From the NCBI RefSeq assembly GCF_051020985.1, contig NC_135009.1, positions 17,736,606-17,800,605 on the forward strand: 64,000 nucleotides of DNA, given 5' to 3'. Shown here piece by piece: positions 56,815 through 64,000 of the stretch (within the stretch, counting starts at the first letter, position 1; each line of letters opens with the position of its first letter). Both the position numbers and the translations under genes were made by a program. This DNA is from Nomia melanderi (Eukaryota > Arthropoda > Insecta > Hymenoptera > Halictidae). The notes under the pieces were generated by a model. It did no database searches and had not been told where the DNA came from. It saw nothing but the letters and a program-made list of their open reading frames with translations.

Positions 56815-59790
56815 CTACGGAACATTGCGTCGTTCGCAGCTTTAATTACTCGCGCTTCCTCTTTTCGCCCCGGCCGGTTTCCGCGAGGAACGGTAACGAA
56901 CCGACGATCGCTCGTCTCCGTTCCACCACCGATCGTGTAAGCGCGCGCGTTTCTCCGGGTCGCGGCGAACTACGACCACGCTACGCGGAAGAACGGATGC
57001 CGTTCGACGAATCCGAGTCGTCGCCTTTTACCCGGCCGACGAATCGACGACGAATCGACGACGAATCGCTTTCAACGAAGGAACCGACGAGGAGAACGCC
57101 GTTCTCGATCTCGATCCATATGGAAGCCGAACGAACGGACCCGAGTCCCGCGAGCGGCGCGTAGCGCGTTTCTCGCGAGACGATCGAACGGAACGAGGAC
57201 GCAACGAAATCGTCCGGATCGCAAACACTTTGATACGCGCGACGAATCGGCGAAGGAACTCGGTGGACGGAAGTGAATCTCTTTCGCTCGTTCGCCTTTC
57301 ACCGAAATCTCCGAATCGAGAGGTTCGCCTTTTGGACGTCGGAGACGGACGGGCGATAACGTCGGAGGCATTTGAGAAGAGGAGAGGAGAGACGAGGGCA
57401 AGCGTTATCCGAAGAGGTACCGTTATCGCGGCGCGTCGGACGAGAGGATCGCTGGACCGGTCGAGGATCGAATCGAGCGCGTCTCGTTCTGGTTCACTTA
57501 CGTGTACACCCATGCAAAACCGGGACGCCGCACGCTCGTTCCGCGGGTGACGATTTCGATGGGACTCCGATCATTCGGAAGCGGCGAGATTCGCCGGCGT
57601 TCGGCCTCGCGCCTCGTTATCGCGCGCGTCCGCGTCCGCGTCCTCGAGAGTCGAAACGCTTCCGTGTTTCGGGCCCGAGGACGTTTCCATCGAACGGTTC
57701 GCCGGGATCGGAGAACTCGAGAGAGCGCGCACTGTGCGGCTTCCGTCGAACCGACGCCGCGGCGGCGATCGCGGATCGGGATAACGGTCCGGCTACCTAC
57801 TGGCTTTTATACGCGGACCCGCGGGTATCTCGCGGTGCTCGGCCCGAACTTTTTCGCCCGCGAAAGCAACGGCGACGACTCGCCGGGAGGACCGGTCGCG
57901 GACAACGAACTCGTCGACCGACTCGACGACCAACTCGATCCGTGCGCGGTAAGCGGCGGACCGAGACTCTCTCGGATTCGGGCTTGGCTGCTCGGAGCGA
58001 GAGCCGGCCAACTGGTCGCGGGTTGCTCGCCGAGGAAGGGGTACGCGCTTCGTCAGCTACCTAGTTACCACCGATCTTTGAATCGTGCCGTTCCATACCG
58101 TTCCGTGCCACGTCTCGCCGCCTCTGGCCGCCTCTGGCCGCCTCTGGCCGCCTCTGGCCGCCTCTGGCCGCCTCTGGCCGCCTCTCGCCGCCTCTCGCCG
58201 CCTCTCGCCGCCTCTCGCCGCACGCGCACCGTTCACCGCGCGATACTCGCACCGTTCTCGTACACGTTTTTCCTTTCTCCCTTCACTTCCTTCTTTCCTT
58301 GTTTCTTTCCTCGTTTGTTTGTTCGGTCGGTCGGTTGCTCGAATGGTCGCTTAGCCGCACGCATAGACACGGATACACCGTTGCTCTTGCCGCGTTTTCG
58401 CGTTTCTCCGCTAACGCGCTCGACCGAGGTCCACCGAGCACGGGGCAGACTCGATTCCGAGTCGCGAGCATTCGTGTCGAGCTGTAACCGGAATCGCGAA
58501 CGGACCGAATCGAAGATATCTTCGGTAACGCGAACGGGGGAACGCTTCGCCCGTTTTTGGCCGGACGAAACGGCGTTTTCGTCGAACGGCCGAACGCTGC
58601 GCCGCGACCCGTTCCGCCGACTCGGACGTCCGTTAGTTGTTAGGCGAAGTAGGATGCAGCGGGAGAACGAGCCATATAGGATCGGTTCGTTGCCGGAGAG
58701 AGATCGTTCTCCCGTCTCGACTAGGCTTAACTGTAAACGACCCCCACCTTGACTTTCCCATCTGTTCCCGGCTGTTCCTCGACGCGTCGAAGCTGCGCCG
58801 ATTACAACCGATTCGCTCGATTCGCTCGATTCGCTCGATTCGCCGACCGAACCGCCTCTCCCGTTCGGAATCGCCGATAGGGAAGAGGGAATCGGGAATC
58901 GCAGAAAAATAACAATGTTGCCTGCATTTCCTACGTTGCGAAAACCTAATAGCCAGAACTTGGAACGAACAGTTTTCTTTTAGAAACTTCTCACGAACGC
59001 GCCCGTTCAGCTTCAACGGCGATAAACAAACATTTCGAAACTTGAAATTAAATGGCATTTTGTACGGAAGAAACGGAAAACTGGTAGGATGTTTCCGAAT
59101 AGTCTTCCGCTTCTAAAAGGAGCATCTCTTTTACCGATACCGGAGCCGAACCGACATCGATAAGAAGATCCTCCCAAAAAGATGCTCGTTCGAAGTTCGA
59201 ACCGAACTGATCCGATTCGCCTCGGTCTACCCTAGTTCTCGCAGCGCGACCCGCACATCTGCTGCTCCCTTTCCCCGATCCCCTCTTTTCGCGCGTGTTC
59301 GTCGCAAACCGGATTACTTTTGCGTCGCTCGCGTTGGAATCGTATCTCGGCTCGGAAGAGAGGACTCGTTCGATCGGATCGCGTCGACGATCGGAGTAGC
59401 GTCGAGCTTTTTTGCCGGATAACTGGAGCGTCGAAACGTCGAAACGTCGACGACGCTGCGAACGAACGCGACAACTATCTCGCGCCAAGGACTCTACTCC
59501 CTCCGCGACGCGTCGCGGGGCTCGCCTCGAGAATTAATCGATTCGAGCATAAATGTTCGCAGAGCGCGTGGAACATAAGCGTATCATAAGAATATCGGAA
59601 TATCAGGTTTTCGAACGATCAAATGGGTGTCGACCGAATCCTTTAACGAGTCGCGCCCTCGAGAACGCGGCCGAGCGATTGGTCGAGGTTTCAGCGAACG
59701 ACGTAAACATGTTTTTCTTTCGCGCAACAGCAACCTGATTACGATAGGCGCGTGTCATCCGAGTTCGGGCGTTGCCGGTCCCCGGCGGCG
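56815..59790. other. GC-rich gap between forked exon and HGD
   Basis: No supportable gene and no ankyrin-like frame. It holds an 11-unit minisatellite (58111-58220) and GATTCGCTC repeats (about 58805-58846). A minus-strand ORF at 59048-59488 has mixed composition but no recognised motif. If forked continues upstream, this is intronic. Confidence 0.4.
58111..58220. repeat. 10-bp minisatellite (CCTCTGGCCG)
   Basis: Eleven 10-bp units: six CCTCTGGCCG, flanked by one and four TCGCCG-ending variants. The variants are clustered, which suggests recent expansion of the central units. Confidence 0.92.
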
Positions 59791-59798
59791 TATAAAAG
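59791..59798 (+). promoter_or_regulatory. HGD TATA box
   Basis: TATAAAAG lies 61 bases upstream of the HGD start codon in GC-rich sequence. That spacing allows a transcription start near 59820 and a 5' UTR of about 30 bases. Strong position and consensus. Confidence 0.65.
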
Positions 59799-59851
59799 AG
59801 CCGACGCGATGGAAAAGAACCGTGTATTTCTCGCTGGAACAACTTGCCAGG

Positions 59852-62211
59852 ATGAGGGACGAATTCAAGGTAGGAGGAATATACGACAGCTAGAATATTT
59901 CCGTCGGTCGTCTCGGTCGTGTTTCAGTATCTGTCGGGATTCGACTGCGAGTTCGCGAGCGAAGACGAACGGTGCCCCGGCGCTCTGCCCGTCGGCCGAA
60001 ACAACCCCCAACGGTGTCCGTACGGCTTGTACGCCGAGCAACTCTCCGGCACGGCGTTCACCGGTGAGTAGTCGAGAATACTCTGCTCGGGAATCTACTT
60101 TCCGATCGGTCGGCTTCTCTGGTGCGCAGCTCCTCGGTCTCGGAACAAGCGCTCCTGGTTCTACCGCATCAGACCGTCCGTCGTGCACAACCGCTTCGTT
60201 CCCGCGGCCAAAGTCGCGCCGCGTCTCGCCTACGAATGGAGCGCCGGCGAACCGACGCCGAATCAGGTAATCGCCGATTAGAGTTTTCCTCCGTCGGTCC
60301 TTCTTGCGCCGCTCGCACGCTGCTCGATCGCGTTTCAGCTGAGATGGAAGCCGTTCGACGTGCCGAGCAGGCGCGACTCGAGGGTGGACTTTGTCGACGG
60401 GCTGCACACGGTGTGCGGCGCGGGCGATTGCCGCGTGCGACGAGGCGTCGCGATCCACGTGTACCTCTGCAACGCCTCCATGGGGGACAAGGCGTTCTAC
60501 AACGCCGACGGGGACTTTCTGATCGGTGCGTATGCACCGCCGTGCCCGCTCCCGAATCTTCCGCGTAACGGGTCTCGCTAGCAACGACTATCGCACACTT
60601 TTCGCCCGCAGTGCCGCAACTGGGCGCCTTAACCATCACCACGGAATTCGGCAAGATCCGTTGCGAGCCGAACGAGATATGCGCGATTCAGCAAGGCATG
60701 CGATTCAACGTGGCGGTCTTCGGCCCCTCGCGAGGATACGTCCTCGAAGCGTTCGACGACCACTTTCGGCTGCCCGAATTGGGACCGATAGGTAATCGCC
60801 GATAGGTAAACACCGAACCCAATATCGACCGATCGTTTTCCTCGTTTTCCTCGTTTCCGAGCAGGAGCGAACGGCTTGGCGAACCCGCGAGACTTCGAAA
60901 CGCCGGTCGCCTGCTACGAGGACCGCGAAACCAACTACGAGATCCTCTGCAAATTTCACGGCAAGTTGTTCGTCGCCGCTCAAGGACACAGCCCCTTCGA
61001 CGTGGTAGCTTGGCACGGAAACTACGTCCCCTTCAAGTACAACTTGGACAAGTTTATGGTCGTCAATTCGGTCTCGTTCGACCATTGCGTACGTATCGTC
61101 GTTCCAATCTTCGGATCTCGAATCGAATCGAGCCGATCCGATCGTTCCCGTTTCAGGACCCCTCCATCTTCACCGTTCTGACGTGCCCGTCGGGCAAGCC
61201 CGGGACCGCGGCGGCGGATTTCGTGATATTTCCACCTCGATGGTCCGTTCAGGAAAACACTTTCCGCCCGCCTTACTATCATCGTAAGTAGAAAGCTACC
61301 ATACGACCGGTACATCATAGTCGCGCGTGCAAAAAGAACTCGCATTCGCGCGTAGACGGGCAGAAGCAACGAAAGTTTACTACACGGAGAAACTTATCGA
61401 ACGTCGATCGAAATCGTCGCGATCGACGATCGGAGTCCGGATCGAACTCCCCGTTTTACCCGTCTCCTTTTCATTTTGCTTCTTCACTTTCCCGATTTCC
61501 CGTTCTCCGGAGGTTTCCAGTCGCGCGTTTCGTTGTCGATTCGACGATTCGCCGGTCGGTTCTCCCCTCCCGACGCGATTCGTTATGCTAGACCGCATCT
61601 AAAAATCGCGCAGCGGCGAGACACCGGTGAAAACTTGAAATTTTCTCCAATTACATCGATCGACTTCCTTTTTCTTTCACGACCATAATTCTGCCGTTTC
61701 TTGCGCCAGCGAACGTGCAATTGCATCCTCGTGTCCCCTCCCATCGGCGTATCCGTCGGTTCCCTTCCCTTCCCTTCCCTTCCCTTCCCTTCCCTTCCCG
61801 CCCAGTTCTTTGCTCCTCGTCTTTCGAAATTCGGCCGACTTTGAATACTTCGTTTAACATCGACGACTTTGACCCTCAGGTAATTGCATGAGCGAGTTCA
61901 TGGGCCTCGTTAAGGGACGGTACGAAGCTAAAGAGGAAAGTTTTCATCCGGGCGGAGCATCGTTGCATTCCATGATGACGCCTCACGGGCCGGATGCGCG
62001 CTGTTTCGAAACCGCTTCGAACTGCGAGCTGAAACCCGAGCGCATCGCCGATGGAACTATGGCTTTCATGTTCGAGACTTGTTACAGTTTGGCGGTCACC
62101 GAATGGGCGACGACCGTTTGCAACAAGCTCGACCACGATTACAACAAGTGCTGGGAATCGCTCGGCAGCCACTTCGATCCGAACGCTAAGCCTGGAACCT
62201 CCCATCCTTGA
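59852..62211 (+). CDS. HGD: Homogentisate 1,2-dioxygenase
   Basis: Exons 59852-59869, 59928-60063, 60130-60266, 60339-60525, 60612-60791, 60865-61088, 61157-61283 and 61880-62211; 446 residues (445 in human). Conserved blocks: YLSGFDCEFASED, CPYGLYAEQLSGTAF, NKRSWFYRI, FVDGLHTVCGAGD, FYNADGDFLIVP, GPIGANGLANPRDFE, VVAWHGNYVPFKYNLD, and PPYYHRNCMSEFMG with the iron ligands His and Glu. A later LHSMMTPHGPD holds the third His. The enzyme opens the ring of homogentisate in tyrosine breakdown. The first coding exon is just six codons (MRDEFK). Intron 7 (596 bp) holds a CCCTT repeat (61761-61799). Confidence 0.97.
61761..61799. repeat. CCCTT pentamer repeat in HGD intron 7
   Basis: About seven units of a 5-bp pyrimidine repeat, 80 bp before the exon 8 acceptor. 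Confidence 0.9.
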
Positions 62212-62774
62212 CGTTGCTCGTCGGATCCAATTTTCTTTTCGACCTTTCGTCCCAGCATTTTTTCCGTCTAGTTTTCTTAATAGTTTATTACTATTATTAT
62301 TATTATTATTAATAGTCGTGTACAGAAATACATTTGACCGATCTTCCAGAGTCACACTTCTTATATGACTTTCAAACGATATTTTATCCTGATCGTTTCC
62401 AGTTAATTTTCCAATCTCCAGTTTCCAGTTGACGATCCAACGGAAGAATCTCGCGCCGCCATCTACGCCGGAACCCTGAAACCGCTAGCGAATTCCGGCC
62501 TCTACCGAAAATCTAGAGAACCCTATTTGCAGACCGCAAACTTCCGTTCGTCCACGACAGAGGCCGGTTCGCGCAAGTTCGTCGCAACGAGCATTCGGTG
62601 TTTTCTTTTTTTCGAAGCACGTTGAATCGCCAGACGTGACGCGATTAACATAGAATGCGAGGTGTAGCGTGAATGAAAATTCGACGGTGTTGTTCAAACG
62701 ATTGTTGCACGGTGTAACGTAAATATGTTCATTTCGACGAGGGCTATATTCAGCCTCGCAACCATACTTTTATC
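62212..62774. other. Gap between HGD and the last gene
   Basis: Holds the HGD 3' UTR, an ATT run (about 62282-62311), and a GCCGCCATCTACG motif at 62456-62468 resembling the CTCF core. No canonical AATAAA was seen on the plus strand. Confidence 0.4.
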
Positions 62775-63186
62775 ATGTGGCACGTCTTCGAGGTGGTGAT
62801 ACTTCTTTGTTACTTTGGCTGTAGCGTTACAGCTTCCTATTGTTATCCAGATTACTGTCAGAACTCGGTAACGTTCACCTGTGTTTTTATACTCTATTAT
62901 TCTCTTCGACTCTACTCGAAATCTATAAAACTATCATAGGAAACATCAGAATCCGAACCTCTAGCATTCTCTTGTTACTCTATTATCTTCTCTTTGTTGT
63001 AATTATCTTATCTATTATATCGTACTGTAACTGCTTCCATCCATCTCTCTGTCCATCTCTCTGTCTATCTCTCTCTCTCTATACATACATATATTTTTTC
63101 TAGACGGATTTGATTCCAATATCTGGATTTCAATGCGTATTAACAGAGGTGCAAAGAGGCGAAGGTATGTAAATCAGCATAGACAT

Positions 63187-63221
<35 letters not shown>

Positions 63222-64000
63222 CAAAGTTTACTATCGAGGTGACAATTAATAATTTCTTCCAACAGACTGCGTTAACCTTACCTTCGAAAGCGATAGGTCT
63301 CGTCGTGAAACCGTAGAGGAAGATAAGAACAAAATTAGCCTAAGCGCTTACGTATTCCAAAAGTCTTATGCGAAAACCACTGCCTTCAACTTGAGCGTAA
63401 GCGAAGCAAATTTTCATGGTAAGAGTTAGAAACAGAACAATTTGCAGTCGTGCCTAGCAAGGAGATAAGGCTAATAAGCTTTTCCAACGATGATACAGGG
63501 TTGATCGCGCGTTATCAGAATTTATTGAATTCGAACCAGTCGCATTGTAGACGCATAAAATTTTATGGAAACGCGACGAATCCTGCGCCGGAACAGCTGT
63601 ACGTTTCTTGTCCATTCTCGAACGATTCCTACGAGTCTTTCCCGTATCGGTTAGATCTTTTGGTAACCGGCGATACGTACAGCTATAGCAAACAGTACAT
63701 TTTCAACGTTCCTCGACAAGAATCGATCGGTAAGTAGTCGGGTCGAATGTCGTTTAGTCGTAGACCGAACGGTTAACGTCCCCCTTTTTTCTGTTCAGAA
63801 GAAGGAACGAGCGTGCAAAGGTACGCACCGTTCGTGTACATCGACACGACGTACGCCCCTCGTCACTCGTTACACATTCAGCCTCTGCCGGATTCGTACA
63901 ACGTGTCGGAGTATAGAATTCGCTTGATAAACAATGACACGGATTCCGTGGTGCACGAGGAAGGGTTCTCGGCCGCTAGCACGCGAGAGATCTCGTACAA
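62775..64000 (+). CDS. Secreted or type I membrane glycoprotein, 5' part
   Basis: Exons 62775-62867, 63104-63164, 63266-63418, 63448-63729 and 63800-64000 (runs off the window). The N-terminus, MWHVFEVVILLCYFGCSVTA, is a clear signal peptide. After it come many Cys residues and N-glycosylation sites (NLT, NLS, NAT, NDS, NVS, NDT). The fifth exon resembles a fibronectin III-like strand pattern (IQPLPDSYNVSEYRIRLIN). No transmembrane segment or cytosolic domain is in view. I do not recognise the family with confidence. An insect cytokine-receptor-like ectodomain (for example IL-17-receptor-like) is a guess from the overall pattern. Splice phases (0, 1, 1, 1) are consistent. Confidence 0.75.
63191..63219. 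repeat. TA microsatellite
   Basis: About 14 AT/TA units in intron 2 of the terminal gene. Confidence 0.9.

Noticed and set aside
59048..59488. 146-codon minus-strand ORF upstream of the forked exons
   Set aside because: Part of it looks mildly protein-like, but there is no domain, no clear splice signal and no link in phase to forked.

Overview
This is a stretch of an insect nuclear genome, most likely a hymenopteran (bee or ant). The genes are split by short GT-AG introns, mostly 60-100 bp and some of several hundred bp. Every recognisable protein is an arthropod-type orthologue: ATF6, NUBPL, SMG7, TFAM, Caf1-55, Slob, a MAGE/NSE3 protein, Net/ATOH8, forked/espin and HGD. A short TTAGG run, the arthropod telomere motif, occurs at 32388-32409. 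The species cannot be fixed from sequence alone. Exon boundaries were derived by hand from splice signals, reading phase and family conservation. All complete models sum to whole numbers of codons.

Layout. 1-1070 (+) is the 3' end of SDA1/SDAD1. 2019-4988 (+) is ATF6. 5723-6485 (-) is sulfiredoxin and 6621-7943 (-) is NUBPL. 9024-12837 (+) is SMG7. 14388-14561 (-) is an unassigned terminal exon. 15075-16462 (+) is TFAM, 16663-17851 (-) is CAMLG and 18606-20672 (+) is Caf1-55/RBBP4. 22015-22124 (+) is an orphan first exon. 22278-24601 (-) is Slob, with further upstream exons to about 25570. 27098-28357 (-) is NSMCE3/MAGE. 32645-34240 (-) is Net/ATOH8. 34241-48455 is about 14 kb of GC-rich, repeat-rich DNA with no gene I can support. 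48456-50902 (-) is an SLC17 transporter. 52822-56814 (-) is the 3' part of forked/espin. 59852-62211 (+) is homogentisate 1,2-dioxygenase. 62775-64000 (+) is the 5' part of a secreted or membrane glycoprotein.

The window has two compositional halves. Up to about 29 kb it is mostly AT-rich and gene-dense: neighbours are head-to-head (NUBPL/SMG7, CAMLG/Caf1-55) or tail-to-tail (ATF6/sulfiredoxin, TFAM/CAMLG). From about 29.7 kb to about 62 kb it is GC- and CpG-rich, with wide gaps and many tandem repeats around the developmental regulator net. The genes do not form one pathway. Several are mitochondrial (NUBPL for complex I assembly, TFAM for mtDNA) or serve ER stress and tail-anchored protein insertion (ATF6, CAMLG).

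No mobile element, integrated virus, CRISPR array or exotic system could be recognised. The more unusual observations are a tandem array of sumoylation-type motifs in ATF6, three exons that belong to no recognised gene, a possible GC-AG intron in forked, an 81-bp in-frame possible intron in SMG7, and a hexamer repeat that is either intronic or encodes an Arg-Ser tract in the SLC17 gene.
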